From contig NZ_JACDUS010000012.1 in the NCBI RefSeq assembly GCF_013761005.1, positions 52,849-116,848 on the forward strand: DNA of 64,000 nt, written 5' to 3'. Below the pieces are notes generated by a model that saw nothing but the letters and a program-made list of their open reading frames with translations, did no database searches and was not told where the DNA came from. Below are positions 1 to 8,765 of this stretch, in pieces; positions within the stretch are counted from its first letter, which is position 1, and every line of letters begins with the position of its first letter. The stretch is from Desulfosalsimonas propionicica. Its GTDB lineage: Bacteria; Desulfobacterota; Desulfobacteria; Desulfobacterales; Desulfosalsimonadaceae. The position numbers and the translations under genes were made by a program.

Positions 1-1275
1 GTGGACATGGCCTTCCGCACTGCATCCAGCGGGCGGCCCGGTCCGGTGTATCTGGAATTTCCCGTGGACGTGCTAAACGCACAGGTCGACCGTGAAAGCA
101 TCAAGACCCCGTCCACTGCTGTATATTCCCGGCCGGCGGATCCAGCAGGCGCAGAACAAATGCTTGAGATGATCCAAAAAGCCAAAAATCCCTTGGTTAT
201 TGCCGGAACAGGCGCCTGGCAGTCAGGGGCCGGAGACGAGTTGGCCGAATTCATTGAGCAGACCCACATGCCTGTGTTTACATCCCTTTCAGCCCGGGGC
301 CTGATTGCCGATGATCACCCTCTCTGCTTTGAAGGCGCTCTGGCCATCCGGCCCGGGGCTGGGTTTGCCGCCTACATTGAAACCGACCTGGTGATTCTGC
401 TGGGCACGCGGATTTGTCTTTATTATATGTTTGGCGACGTTTTCAACCCGGCGGCGAAAATCATTCAGGTCGATATTCAGGCTGAAGAGATAGGCCGAAA
501 CCGCAAGGTGGATCTGCCGGTTGTCAGTGATATCCGTGAATACCTGCAGGTCTGCAACCGCATGATTTCCGAAAACAATTTGTCCGATGTCCTGAAAAAG
601 CGCTTTTCCCCCTGGATTGAGAAGCTGACCCAGGCCCACAACGACGGCCTGCGCCAGTCGGAAAAAGACTGGACCTCGGACAATGTCCCCATCCATCCCC
701 TGCGCCTGGCCCGGGAAATAGATCATTTCATGGATCGGCCCGATGATGTACTGGCAGTTGACGGCGGAGATACCACTACCTGGATGGGCATGACCCGACG
801 AATGCAGGCTCCCGGCCGGTACCTGGACTATGGGGTTTTCGGGTCCCTGGGCGTGGGGTTGTCCTATGCCAATGCCGCCAAGCTGCATTACCCTGACAGC
901 CGGGTGCTGCTGATCTCCGGTGACGGCAGCCTGGGATTTAACTTCATGGAGTTTGAAAATGCCATCCGCAAAAACCTGCCTGTTGTGGTTGTGGTTTCCA
1001 ACGACCTGGGCTGGGGCATGATCCGTCACAGTCAGGAAATCCGCATCGGTCATGCCATTGAGGCGGGCACTTACATCGGACGGGTGGATTACCACAAGAT
1101 GGTCGAAGCCATGGGCGGCAAGGGCTTTTTGGTGGAATCCCCGAACGAAATCCGGCCGGCCCTGGAAGATGCGTTTGCATCCGGCAAGGTTTGCTGCATC
1201 AATGTGATGACCGATCCCACCACCGTAAGCCCGGGCAGCATGGCCCTGGCCAATGTGGGTGCCTATAAAGCGTAA
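1..1275 (+). CDS. ThDP-dependent lyase/decarboxylase, 3' part (acetolactate synthase-like)
   Basis: This is the last 424 codons of a gene whose 5' end lies before the window; the GTG at base 1 is an internal codon. The fold is that of the acetolactate synthase/oxalyl-CoA decarboxylase/2-hydroxyacyl-CoA lyase superfamily. The visible chain starts at the end of the PYR domain (GRPGPVYLEFPVDV), continues through the central nucleotide-binding-like domain (IIQVDIQAEEIGRN), and ends with the PP domain. The ThDP/Mg motif begins with GDGS near visible residue 307 and ends with the ND of VVVSNDLGWG. The PYR-domain glutamate that activates ThDP would be in the missing N-terminus. The gene leads an apparent operon with a transporter 19 bases downstream. 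Substrate cannot be assigned; it does not resemble sulfoacetaldehyde acetyltransferase as I remember that family. The superfamily call is secure, the reaction is not. Confidence 0.85.
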   Translation: MDMAFRTASSGRPGPVYLEFPVDVLNAQVDRESIKTPSTAVYSRPADPAGAEQMLEMIQKAKNPLVIAGTGAWQSGAGDELAEFIEQTHMPVFTSLSARGLIADDHPLCFEGALAIRPGAGFAAYIETDLVILLGTRICLYYMFGDVFNPAAKIIQVDIQAEEIGRNRKVDLPVVSDIREYLQVCNRMISENNLSDVLKKRFSPWIEKLTQAHNDGLRQSEKDWTSDNVPIHPLRLAREIDHFMDRPDDVLAVDGGDTTTWMGMTRRMQAPGRYLDYGVFGSLGVGLSYANAAKLHYPDSRVLLISGDGSLGFNFMEFENAIRKNLPVVVVVSNDLGWGMIRHSQEIRIGHAIEAGTYIGRVDYHKMVEAMGGKGFLVESPNEIRPALEDAFASGKVCCINVMTDPTTVSPGSMALANVGAYKA

Positions 1276-1294
1276 GCAAGATAAAGGGGGAAAC

Positions 1295-2251
1295 ATGGAT
1301 CCTTCGGTTCTGGGTCAGATTGACCAGGTGCGGCTCAATTTCAGCCCCCGGGGGCTCATGGTCCTCAATGCGGCCATCGGGCTGATGATGCTGGGAGTTT
1401 CCCTGGATCTGAAGCTGGAAGATTTCAAGCGGATCCTGGTCGCCCCCCTGGCACCGGGCATCGGGCTTGCAGCGCAGTTTATCCTGCTGCCGGCCTTTAC
1501 GTTTCTGCTGGTCTGGATCCTGAAGCCCCTGCCCTCCATGGCTTTGGGCATGATCCTGGTGGCCTCGTGTCCGGGCGGCAACCTGTCTAACATCATGACC
1601 TATCTGGCCAAGGGAAACTGTGCCGTGTCCATCACCATGACCGCCATTTCCACCATTGCCGCCATTTTCATGACCCCACTGAACCTGTCGCTCTGGGGCA
1701 GCCTGAATCCCGAAACCGCAGAAATCCTGCAGGCCGTGAGCCTTAGCCCTATTGACGTGTTTGTCACGGTCTTTGTGATCCTGGGCATCCCCTTGATTCT
1801 TGGGCAGGTCCTCACCCGCACTTTTCCGGGGCTTGCCGACCGGGTGCGGCGCCCGTTCAAGATTTTTGCGCTGGTTTTTTTCATTCTCATTGTGTGCGCG
1901 GCCCTGGCCGCCAACTGGAAGTATTTTATCGCCTACGTGGGGATGGTGATGTTTGCCGTGTTCATCCATAATGCCCTGGCCCTGAATCTGGGATACTGGA
2001 GCGGCCGGGTTGCGGGGCTCGGGCAGGCCGATGCCAGAGCGGTGTGCATCGAGGTGGGCATCCAGAATTCGGCTCTGGGTCTTGTGCTGGTTTTCAATTT
2101 TTTCGAGGGTCTGGGAGGCATGGCCATTGTGGTGGCCTGGTGGGGGGTCTGGCATATCATTGCCGGGCTGGCCACGGCGTTTATCTTCACCCGCATTCCC
2201 CTGCCGCCGGGTGAGACGGCCACGGATCCCGAGGCCTGCCGGCTGTCATGA
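1295..2251 (+). CDS. Bile acid:sodium symporter (BASS) family transporter
   Basis: A 318-residue polytopic inner-membrane protein with about nine or ten hydrophobic segments. The family signature is clear around residues 90-125: a CPGGNLSN stretch followed by YLAKGN and a Ser/Thr-rich helix, which form the sodium/substrate core in BASS proteins. The second half carries the matching GIQNSALGLVL segment. I chose the ATG preceded by AAAGGGGGAAAC, which gives a good ribosome binding site and starts 19 bases after the ThDP-lyase stop. BASS members carry organic anions such as bile acids, pyruvate, pantoate or other keto acids, so the likely role is import (or export) of the substrate or product of the neighbouring ThDP enzyme and dehydrogenase. 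The actual cargo is unknown. Confidence 0.85.
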   Translation: MDPSVLGQIDQVRLNFSPRGLMVLNAAIGLMMLGVSLDLKLEDFKRILVAPLAPGIGLAAQFILLPAFTFLLVWILKPLPSMALGMILVASCPGGNLSNIMTYLAKGNCAVSITMTAISTIAAIFMTPLNLSLWGSLNPETAEILQAVSLSPIDVFVTVFVILGIPLILGQVLTRTFPGLADRVRRPFKIFALVFFILIVCAALAANWKYFIAYVGMVMFAVFIHNALALNLGYWSGRVAGLGQADARAVCIEVGIQNSALGLVLVFNFFEGLGGMAIVVAWWGVWHIIAGLATAFIFTRIPLPPGETATDPEACRLS

Positions 2252-2269
2252 ATTGAGACAAGAAAAGGA

Positions 2270-3085
2270 ATGGTTTTGTTGAAACGAAATTTCAAAAATA
2301 AAGTGGTGGTGGTCACCGGCGGTGCCAGCGGCATTGGTCTGGCCACAGCCCGGCGGTTTGCAGAAGCCGGCGCCCGGTGCGTGCTGCTGGATATGGATGA
2401 ACAGAATCTGGCCCTCAGGGAAAAGGAATTCTGGGCCGCCGGGCATGAGGTATTGACAGCGGTCTGCGACGTGACCCGGCAAAGCGACTGCGAGGCTGCT
2501 GTCAAATCCGTGATCCGGCAGACCGGAGGCATCGATGTGCTGTTCAACAATGCGGGCATCACCCAACGCAGCCGGTTTGCAGACACCCGTGTGGATGTGT
2601 TTCGCCGGGTCATGGAGGTCAATTTTTTCGGAGCCCTGTACTGCACCAAGGCCGCCATTGACAGCATCATTGACCGTCGGGGCATGATCATTGTCAATGA
2701 AAGCATTGCCGGCGTGGCTCCCCTGGTGGGCCGTACCGGCTACAGCGCCAGCAAGCACGCCCTGCACGGCCTGTTTGCCTCTTTGCGGGCGGAAGTGAGC
2801 CATCTCGGTGTCCAGGTCATGATCGTATGCCCCGGTTTTATCCGAACCAATCTCCAGGACCGGGCTTTGGGGGCCGACGGCCGCGTTACGGACCGGCCCC
2901 AGAGTTTTGTGGGACGCCAGCATACGCCCCAAAGCGCTGCAGAAGCCATCTTTCAGGGCGCCTGCCGGAAAAAGCCCCTGCTTGTGCTCACCTTCATGGG
3001 CAAGCTGGGCTACTGGGTGAGCCGTCTGGCCCCGGGCTTTTATGAGCGCCAGATGATCCGGCAGTTTGCTGATGAACTGCATTAA
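2270..3085 (+). CDS. Short-chain dehydrogenase/reductase (SDR)
   Basis: A 271-residue classical SDR. The N-terminal Rossmann motif TGGASGIG sits at residues 16-23, an acidic residue after the second strand (LLDMDE) suggests NAD(H) preference, the structural NNAG motif follows, and the catalytic YSASK pair is preceded by a Ser in VNESIAG. The C-terminal half is longer than in minimal SDRs and has a hydrophobic stretch near LGYWVSRLAP. It starts 18 bases after the transporter, with GAAAAGGA upstream, so it belongs to the same transcription unit. It probably oxidises or reduces an alcohol/ketone intermediate linked to the ThDP-dependent lyase; no specific substrate can be read from the sequence. 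Confidence 0.85.
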   Translation: MVLLKRNFKNKVVVVTGGASGIGLATARRFAEAGARCVLLDMDEQNLALREKEFWAAGHEVLTAVCDVTRQSDCEAAVKSVIRQTGGIDVLFNNAGITQRSRFADTRVDVFRRVMEVNFFGALYCTKAAIDSIIDRRGMIIVNESIAGVAPLVGRTGYSASKHALHGLFASLRAEVSHLGVQVMIVCPGFIRTNLQDRALGADGRVTDRPQSFVGRQHTPQSAAEAIFQGACRKKPLLVLTFMGKLGYWVSRLAPGFYERQMIRQFADELH

Positions 3086-3111
3086 ATCGATCTGATCCGA
3101 GAGATCTGTCA

Positions 3112-3405
3112 ATGGATTCATATGAGTTGATCTACGGTTATATGCATTGCATCGGCAAAACCACTTATCCTGCCGGTGTTGCCGATTCAAGGGAGGCCGC
3201 CGAGCAGTGGGTGCGGCAGAAGCAGTGCGCAAAACACCCGGCGATCCGGGTGCCTGACAGTGACCCCATACGATGGTGCCCGGTGCGGCATTGCCACATG
3301 AAGGCGCAAAAGCCCTGGTTTGCCTGCCGCCGGATCGATCCGGCCGAAAAAGACCCCTGTTTGTCCGGCTGCAGCCGATCAGCAGAAACATGGGAAGAAA
3401 AATGA
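3112..3405 (+). CDS. Small Cys-rich protein of unknown function, coupled to acetate kinase
   Basis: A 97-residue soluble protein that I do not recognise. It contains seven cysteines spread as MHC, KQC, WCPVRHC, FAC and PCLSGC, a pattern that would suit metal or cluster binding, though no standard motif is present. Its stop codon overlaps the acetate kinase start in an ATGA arrangement, a typical sign of translational coupling, and it begins 26 bases after the SDR gene. This placement is the main reason to accept it as real. No signal peptide or membrane segment is visible. Confidence 0.55.
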   Translation: MDSYELIYGYMHCIGKTTYPAGVADSREAAEQWVRQKQCAKHPAIRVPDSDPIRWCPVRHCHMKAQKPWFACRRIDPAEKDPCLSGCSRSAETWEEK

Positions 3406-4613
3406 ACGTACTGGTGATCAATAGCGGCAGTTCCTCGGTAAAATATAAACTTTTTGCCATGCCGGAGCAGCGCCTTCTGGCCTCGGGGCAGGTGGAAGGC
3501 ATCGGTATCGGAAACGCCGGGAAAAAGGCCGTGCTCATACACCGCAGTGCACAGGAAGATGAAGTGCGGCAGACCTTTGAATGCCGGGACCATGCCGCTG
3601 CGGTCCGGCGGTTTTTTGAGGTCCTTTCTGCATCAGATCCGGCAACGCCGGGGCGGCAAACCGCCGTGGACCTTATCGGGCACCGGGTGGTGCACGGGGG
3701 CAGTCGATTTGTTTCTCCCGTGATGCTCCGGGAGGATGTCATTCAGGACCTGGAAAGGCTTTCCGAACTTGCGCCCCTGCACCTTCCAATCAATGTTATG
3801 TGCATCCGGGCCTGCGCGGAGCTTTTGCCCAAAACCCGGATGGCCGCATGCTTTGATACGGCCTTTTCCCATGATATGCCCGATCATGCCCGGCTTTATC
3901 CGGTCCCCCTGGAGTGGTCCCGGAAATATGCCATCCGCAGATACGGCTTTCACGGCATTTCCTATGAATACGTGGCAGGCGAGACAAGCCGGCTTGTGGG
4001 CCGGCCTTTAGAAGATCTGAAAATCATCGCGGCCCATCTGGGCAACGGCAGCAGCATCACGGCTCTTGACAGGGGCCGGGTGGTCGATACGAGCATGGGC
4101 TTCACCCCACTGGAAGGGCTGATGATGGGCACCCGCTCGGGCAATTTTGACCCGGCCGTGTTTCCCTATATTATGGAGAAAACCGGTATGGATGTGCCCG
4201 GTATTTTAAATGTGTTAAACACCGGAAGCGGTCTTCTGGGCGTCAGCGGTGTCAGCCGGGACATGCGCGACATCGTGGCTGAAATGGACAGGGGAACCGC
4301 ACGTGCAAAGCTTGCCTTTGACATGTTTGTCCACGTGCTGCGCAAATATCTGGGAGCTTATTTGTTTACGCTCGGCGGGGCTGATGCCATTGTGTTTACA
4401 GGCGGAATCGGGGAAAAAGCCTGGCGGGTGCGCCAGGCGGTGTTTTCAACCCTGGAGCCCCTCGGCTTGGTTTTGGACCCGGAAAAAAATCAGGCTGCAG
4501 CCGCCCCCGCCGCCTGCATCAGCGCGGAGACCAGCAACGCAAAACTGCTGGTGATCGCCGCAGACGAGGAGCGCATGATCGCCCGGTCAGTCTATCGGCT
4601 TGCCGCCGGATAA
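3402..4613 (+). CDS. ackA: Acetate kinase
   Basis: A 403-residue ASKHA-family acetate kinase catalysing acetyl phosphate + ADP to acetate + ATP (or the reverse). Signature elements appear in order: NSGSSSVKYKLF at the N-terminus, GHRVVHGG, CFDTAFSHDMP with the catalytic Asp, GFHGISYEYV, the phosphate loop HLGNGSSITA, the long SMGFTPLEGLMMGTRSG motif and the C-terminal TGGIGE. I chose the ATG giving MNVLVINSG because family members start just before the NSGSSS strand; an in-frame ATG four codons earlier is possible. The gene overlaps the preceding small gene by four bases and is followed immediately by a terminator. No phosphotransacetylase is next to it. Propionate or butyrate kinase activity cannot be excluded, but length and motifs fit AckA. 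Confidence 0.92.
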   Translation: MNVLVINSGSSSVKYKLFAMPEQRLLASGQVEGIGIGNAGKKAVLIHRSAQEDEVRQTFECRDHAAAVRRFFEVLSASDPATPGRQTAVDLIGHRVVHGGSRFVSPVMLREDVIQDLERLSELAPLHLPINVMCIRACAELLPKTRMAACFDTAFSHDMPDHARLYPVPLEWSRKYAIRRYGFHGISYEYVAGETSRLVGRPLEDLKIIAAHLGNGSSITALDRGRVVDTSMGFTPLEGLMMGTRSGNFDPAVFPYIMEKTGMDVPGILNVLNTGSGLLGVSGVSRDMRDIVAEMDRGTARAKLAFDMFVHVLRKYLGAYLFTLGGADAIVFTGGIGEKAWRVRQAVFSTLEPLGLVLDPEKNQAAAAPAACISAETSNAKLLVIAADEERMIARSVYRLAAG

Positions 4614-4651
4614 ACACGGCCGCCTGCCGCTGTTGTGCAGGCGGCCGTGTT
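4613..4651. terminator. Bidirectional intrinsic terminator between convergent genes
   Basis: A perfect 15-bp inverted repeat (arms 4613-4627 and 4637-4651, core ACGGCCGCCTGC) with a nine-base loop begins on the last base of the acetate kinase stop codon. It lies between two convergent genes and should stop transcription from both sides. A clear T-run is missing, so it may be a strong pause/processing hairpin. Confidence 0.75.
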
Positions 4652-4677
4652 GACAGGCTCGGGTTCTTTCTTGAAAA

Positions 4678-6327
4678 TCAGGACGTAAACTGGGTCCGGA
4701 TGTCTTTTTTGTTGATTTTGCCAACGCTGGTCTTGGGAATTTCGTCAACGATCTGCACCCGGTTGGGTACCCCGTATTTGGGGATTTCCCCGGCGTCCAC
4801 AAACTTCATGAAAAAGTCGCGCAGCTCGTCTTCAGTGACCTTGTCCTTGTGGCTGTCTTTGACCACCACCAGCACCAGGGGCCGTTCCCCCCATTTTTCG
4901 TCAGCCACGCCGATGGCGGCTGATTCGCTGACAGCCTCGTGCTGGCTGATGATGTCTTCCAGGGTCAGCGAGGAAATCCATTCCCCGCCGGTTTTGATCA
5001 CGTCTTTTAGCCGGTCTGTGATCTGCAGATATCCCTCTTCATCCAAGTAGCCAATATCGCCGGTATGCAGCCATCCGCCCTGCCAGAGTTCCTCGCTTTT
5101 TTCCGCATCCTTGGTGTAGCCCTGGGTCAGCCACGGCGAGCGCACCACCACTTCACCGGTGGACTCGCCGTCATGGGGCAGGGCGTTGCCCTGGGGGTCC
5201 CAGATCCGCACGTACACGTTGGGCGCGGGCCGGCCGGTTCGGCAGCGGTACTTGACCTGTTCCTCCTCGTTCCAGTCCATCATTTTGGGCTTGAGCACCG
5301 CGGATGTCAGCAGCGGGCATGTCTCGGACATGCCGTAGGCGGCATAAATGTTAATGCCCAGTTTCAGGGCTTCCCTGCAAAGTCCGCGCGGCAGGGCCGA
5401 GCCGCCGATGATCACCTTCCAGCCCGTGAGGTCAAAATTCGTGATGGCCGGACTGGAAACCAGCATGTGCATGATGGTGGGCACGCAATGGGAGAATGTG
5501 ACTTTTTCCGATACCAGCAGTTTGAGCAGCATTTCCGGTTCGTAACGGCCGGGATAGACCTGCTTGGCCCCCAGCAGGGTCATGACATAGGGCACACCCC
5601 AGGCATGCACGTGAAACATCGGGGTGATGGGCATGTAGACGTCTTTGGAAGTGATCGGCGCCTGGGACTCGAATGCGGCCATGTTGGCCAGCATGCCGTA
5701 TGTGTGCATCACCAGCTGCCGGTGGCTGAAAAACACGCCCTTGGGCAGACCTGTGGTTCCGGTGGTGTAGAAGGTGGTGGCCATGGTGTTTTCGTCAAAG
5801 TCCGGAAAATCATAGGACTTTTCCGCCTTGTTGACCATGTCTTCATATTCGCCTTCTAGGGTCAGCGAAGTGTCCGGCGTTTTGCCGCTGTCGCTGATCA
5901 GGATGATTTTTTTGACCGTGGTGAATTTGTCCTTGACCGATTCAAGAAGCGGGAGGAATTCTTCGTTTACGAGGATGACGTCGTCTTCGGCATGATTGAT
6001 GGTATAGATCAGCTGTTCCGGGGAAAGGCGCACGTTAATGGTGTGAAGCACCGCGCCCATCATTGGAACGGCAAAAAAGCATTCCAGGTAGCGATGGCTG
6101 TCCCAGTCCATGACCGCCACGGTGCTGCCCGGCTCCACACCCTGGGATGCCAGCGTGTTTGCCAGCTGATGCACTCTTCGGTTTAAATCCCGATAAGTGT
6201 AGCGGACCATGTCCCGGTATACAATTTCCCGCTCCGGGGAATAGATCAGGGGCGTTTCCAGGATGTGCTTGATCAGCAGCTGATAGTTGTAGGCCGAGGG
6301 GCTGGGGTCGATTTTTCGAAACGTCAT
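4678..6327 (-). CDS. Fatty-acyl-CoA synthetase (AMP-forming)
   Basis: A 549-residue member of the ANL adenylating superfamily, predicted to activate a carboxylic acid to its CoA thioester using ATP. The phosphate-binding A3 motif is canonical (YTTGTTGLPKG, about residues 188-198), followed by the MFHVHAWGVPY region typical of medium/long-chain acyl-CoA ligases, the GMSETCP A5 motif, TGDIG (A7), the ITDRLKDVIKTGGEWIS hinge and the C-terminal catalytic lysine in TSVGKINKK. The start has AAGGAGG seven bases upstream. It is divergent from a second ligase, with 273 bp between them. Overall pattern resembles the AlkK-type fatty acid ligases, so a medium- or long-chain fatty acid is likely, but chain length is inference. 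Confidence 0.88.
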   Translation of the reverse strand: MTFRKIDPSPSAYNYQLLIKHILETPLIYSPEREIVYRDMVRYTYRDLNRRVHQLANTLASQGVEPGSTVAVMDWDSHRYLECFFAVPMMGAVLHTINVRLSPEQLIYTINHAEDDVILVNEEFLPLLESVKDKFTTVKKIILISDSGKTPDTSLTLEGEYEDMVNKAEKSYDFPDFDENTMATTFYTTGTTGLPKGVFFSHRQLVMHTYGMLANMAAFESQAPITSKDVYMPITPMFHVHAWGVPYVMTLLGAKQVYPGRYEPEMLLKLLVSEKVTFSHCVPTIMHMLVSSPAITNFDLTGWKVIIGGSALPRGLCREALKLGINIYAAYGMSETCPLLTSAVLKPKMMDWNEEEQVKYRCRTGRPAPNVYVRIWDPQGNALPHDGESTGEVVVRSPWLTQGYTKDAEKSEELWQGGWLHTGDIGYLDEEGYLQITDRLKDVIKTGGEWISSLTLEDIISQHEAVSESAAIGVADEKWGERPLVLVVVKDSHKDKVTEDELRDFFMKFVDAGEIPKYGVPNRVQIVDEIPKTSVGKINKKDIRTQFTS

Positions 6328-6357
6328 GCATGCCTCCTTGCGCTGTCAGTATAAGTG

Positions 6358-6431
6358 TTAAACCAGATAAACGTTAAACCAGGAAACAAAATAGAATCAC
6401 TATAAACCTTTTTGAAATAAATTTAAACCAG
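6358..6431. repeat. Three direct copies of TTAAACCAG in the divergent ligase promoter region
   Basis: The nonamer TTAAACCAG occurs at 6358-6366, 6374-6382 and 6423-6431, all on the same strand, within the 273-bp space between the two acyl-CoA ligases. The first two are 16 bases apart. Such spaced direct repeats can be operator half-sites for a regulator of both ligases; no regulator gene is adjacent. The rest of this interval is AT-rich with no gene. Confidence 0.4.
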
Positions 6432-6600
6432 AATTCACACGTACCGAAAGCTTAACTTGCGTTCGGGGGGTAAAACAATGTATTGTCCTATAAATTTATC
6501 GAATCCGTTCTGCGGATCAAGACAAAACATTGAATCGCAGATGCGGAAATCTGGAAAATCATTGCGCCATAAATGACGTGCTGTGCAACAAGGAGGACTG

Positions 6601-8127
6601 ATGGGACTTCGGGATTATACTATTTATGATTTTATCCGCCGCAATGCCGTTTTGTATGCCGATCAGGAGGCAATTGTCTATAAGGACGTCCGTCTGACAC
6701 ACCGGGAATTCAAGCAAAAGTGCGACAGTCTGGCAGCCGGGCTTTTGCGTGCCGGCGTGGGGCCCGGCGACCGCCTGGGCGTGGTGGCGCACAATTGCGA
6801 TGAGTTCGTGATTCTCTACGGGGCTGCCGCAAAAATCGGCACCATTGTCGTGCCGGTCAACTGGCGTTTTTCAGCAGACGAAGTGGCTTATGTCCTAAAA
6901 GATGTCACGCCCATGTTCGTGTTTGCCGGCCCGGACTACCGGGACCAGGTGCTGGCACTGCAGTCGGAAACTGATATTGAAAAATATTATACCATCGGCG
7001 GCGGGGATGCACCGGCCGGCTATGAGCCGTTTTCCGCCCTGTATGATGACGCTGGTGCTGCGGATGAAATCGATATCACCACGGATACGGGTTTTGTGAT
7101 CATTCATACCGCGGCCGTTGAGGGCCGGCCGCGCGGGGCGCTGCTGAGCCAGGGAAATATCTGTGCCATTGATTTTCAGCGAATCGCCAGCGAGGGTTTT
7201 GGCCCGGAGTCCTGTCACATATGCCTTCTGCCCCTTTTCCATATTGCCGGACTGGCCAGGCTCATGGCAGTCATGCACGCGGGCGGGAAGAACGTGATTT
7301 TTGAACGTTTTGATCCCGGACAGGTGCTAAAAGGCATTGAAGCGGAAAAAGGCACCACGTTTTTTAATTTTTCCCCGATTTTGGAACGCCTGATCGAAAA
7401 GCACAGGGAATTGGGCGGCCGCATTGATCTTTCGAGCCTGCGTACCGTGGGCGGGCTGGATCAGTCTGAAAACCTGGATCAGTTCGGCCGGATCGCCCCC
7501 AATGTTTCATTCGGTGCGGGATTCGGCCAGACCGAGGCCATGGCGGTGACCTGGGCGCCGTATAGCGAGCGGCCGGGGAGTGCGGGCAAGCCCACCATCA
7601 TTGCGCAGGTGGCCCTGTTTGACGATGACGACCAGCCCGTGGCCGTCGGCGGGGAGGGCGAGATCTGCGTGCGCGGTCCCTCTGTTTTTCTCGGTTACTG
7701 GAACCGGGTGGCGGACACCGCGCATACATTTCGCAGCAACTGGCATCATACCGGGGATATCGGCCGGTTTGATGCGGACGGCTATCTTTGGTATGTGAAG
7801 CGTAAACCGGAAAAAGAGCTGATCAAGCCGGGCGGGGAAAATGTCTATCCCGCGGAGGTCGAGGGCGTGATCATGGAACATCCTGACATTTCGGAGGTCA
7901 GCGTTATCGGCGTGCCGGACCGGCAGTGGGGCGAGGCGGTTCTGGCCGTGTGCGTGGCACAGCCCGGCAAAACCATAGGGGAAAAGGATCTGATCGATTT
8001 TGTGGCCTCCCGGATCGCCCGGTATAAGAAGCCGCACTCCGTGGTGTTTGTCGATGCCCTGCCCAAAACCGGAAAGGGCGGAATCGACCGGGACCAGGTT
8101 AAAAATGAGCACGGCGGAAAATATTGA
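6601..8127 (+). CDS. Acyl-CoA synthetase-like protein with variant phosphate loop
   Basis: A 508-residue ANL-superfamily protein. The ATG chosen has AAGGAGG at 6589-6595; an upstream in-frame GTG overlaps that site and is rejected. C-terminal motifs are standard: FGQTEAM (A5), the TGDIGRFDADGY segment (A7), KPGGENVYPAEVE and the catalytic Lys in KTGKGG. The A3 phosphate-binding loop, normally TSGTTGxPKG, here reads HTAAVEGRPRGALLS: the Ser/Thr/Gly-rich part is lost and the conserved Lys is Arg. Similar variant loops occur, as far as I recall, in a recognisable ligase subgroup, so this is likely a subfamily rather than decay. The substrate is unknown. It is divergent from the canonical ligase and convergent with a membrane-protein gene 23 bases downstream. 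Confidence 0.8.
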   Translation: MGLRDYTIYDFIRRNAVLYADQEAIVYKDVRLTHREFKQKCDSLAAGLLRAGVGPGDRLGVVAHNCDEFVILYGAAAKIGTIVVPVNWRFSADEVAYVLKDVTPMFVFAGPDYRDQVLALQSETDIEKYYTIGGGDAPAGYEPFSALYDDAGAADEIDITTDTGFVIIHTAAVEGRPRGALLSQGNICAIDFQRIASEGFGPESCHICLLPLFHIAGLARLMAVMHAGGKNVIFERFDPGQVLKGIEAEKGTTFFNFSPILERLIEKHRELGGRIDLSSLRTVGGLDQSENLDQFGRIAPNVSFGAGFGQTEAMAVTWAPYSERPGSAGKPTIIAQVALFDDDDQPVAVGGEGEICVRGPSVFLGYWNRVADTAHTFRSNWHHTGDIGRFDADGYLWYVKRKPEKELIKPGGENVYPAEVEGVIMEHPDISEVSVIGVPDRQWGEAVLAVCVAQPGKTIGEKDLIDFVASRIARYKKPHSVVFVDALPKTGKGGIDRDQVKNEHGGKY

Positions 8128-8150
8128 TGCGTTTTCCGGGATCTGGAAAA

Positions 8151-8765
8151 TCAATCCGTGTCAGGCGGGTCTCCGCGTTCCAAAAACAGTTCAATACCGG
8201 CGACAAGGATGAAAAAGTAGCCCAGCATTTCCAGGCATTCCTCCAAAAGGCGCTTGTAGTCCCGGGCGTAATCGTCTCCCAGCAGGGGTTCGAGAAAGGG
8301 CCCGTGCCCGGTTAACTGGCCGTATATCACTACGATCAGCCCGGCCCACATGAGGGCGAAAACAGGCGTTGCGGCAAAGCGTGCCAGTTCGCGGCCAAAG
8401 ACTTCCCTGTTATACCAGGCCAGCAAAATTGCTGAAACCAACAGGATGGCCGCCGGTGCCTGCCAGCCGCCAACGGGTATGGCCTGATCCAGCAGGGCGT
8501 CGCACTCGCGGACCATGGCCAGCAGCGCTGCAAATGCCGTTATCACGGGAAAAAATTTTGCTTTCGGTTTCCGGCGCATTGCCGCGGCCATCATGAGTGC
8601 TGCTGAGAGGCCCAGAACAGCAAGCTGCAGCCATTCCACGATGCCGCCTTCCTTGAACTGCCGGGTATCGCCCCATCCGGCCACGTAATTCAAAAAACCG
8701 CCCAGCAGCAGCAAAAGCAGGGTATAAAGGGTATAGCGAATCAGAATGGATTTTTTGTCTGCCAT
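8151..8765 (-). CDS. Polytopic membrane protein of unknown function
   Basis: A 204-residue protein with about six hydrophobic helices separated by short loops (for example TLYTLLLLLLGGFLNYVAGW near the N-terminus and YFFILVAGIELFLE near the C-terminus). No family motif is recognised. Acidic residues near the fourth and fifth helices (REVFGRELARF, DDYARDYKRLLEE) lie in loops. It stands alone between convergent and divergent neighbours, upstream of and divergent from a histidine kinase gene. The start is a plain ATG; no strong ribosome binding site was seen. Confidence 0.65.
   Translation of the reverse strand: MADKKSILIRYTLYTLLLLLLGGFLNYVAGWGDTRQFKEGGIVEWLQLAVLGLSAALMMAAAMRRKPKAKFFPVITAFAALLAMVRECDALLDQAIPVGGWQAPAAILLVSAILLAWYNREVFGRELARFAATPVFALMWAGLIVVIYGQLTGHGPFLEPLLGDDYARDYKRLLEECLEMLGYFFILVAGIELFLERGDPPDTD

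Noticed and set aside
1..1275. Identification of the ThDP enzyme as sulfoacetaldehyde acetyltransferase because ackA is nearby
   Set aside because: The motifs around the cofactor and the overall sequence do not resemble Xsc as remembered; only the superfamily can be stated.
2246..3742. Long open frame (498 codons) on the minus strand
   Set aside because: It lies antisense to the SDR, the small gene and ackA, whose motifs are clear. Its translation has no recognisable domain and is a by-product of GC-rich codon use.
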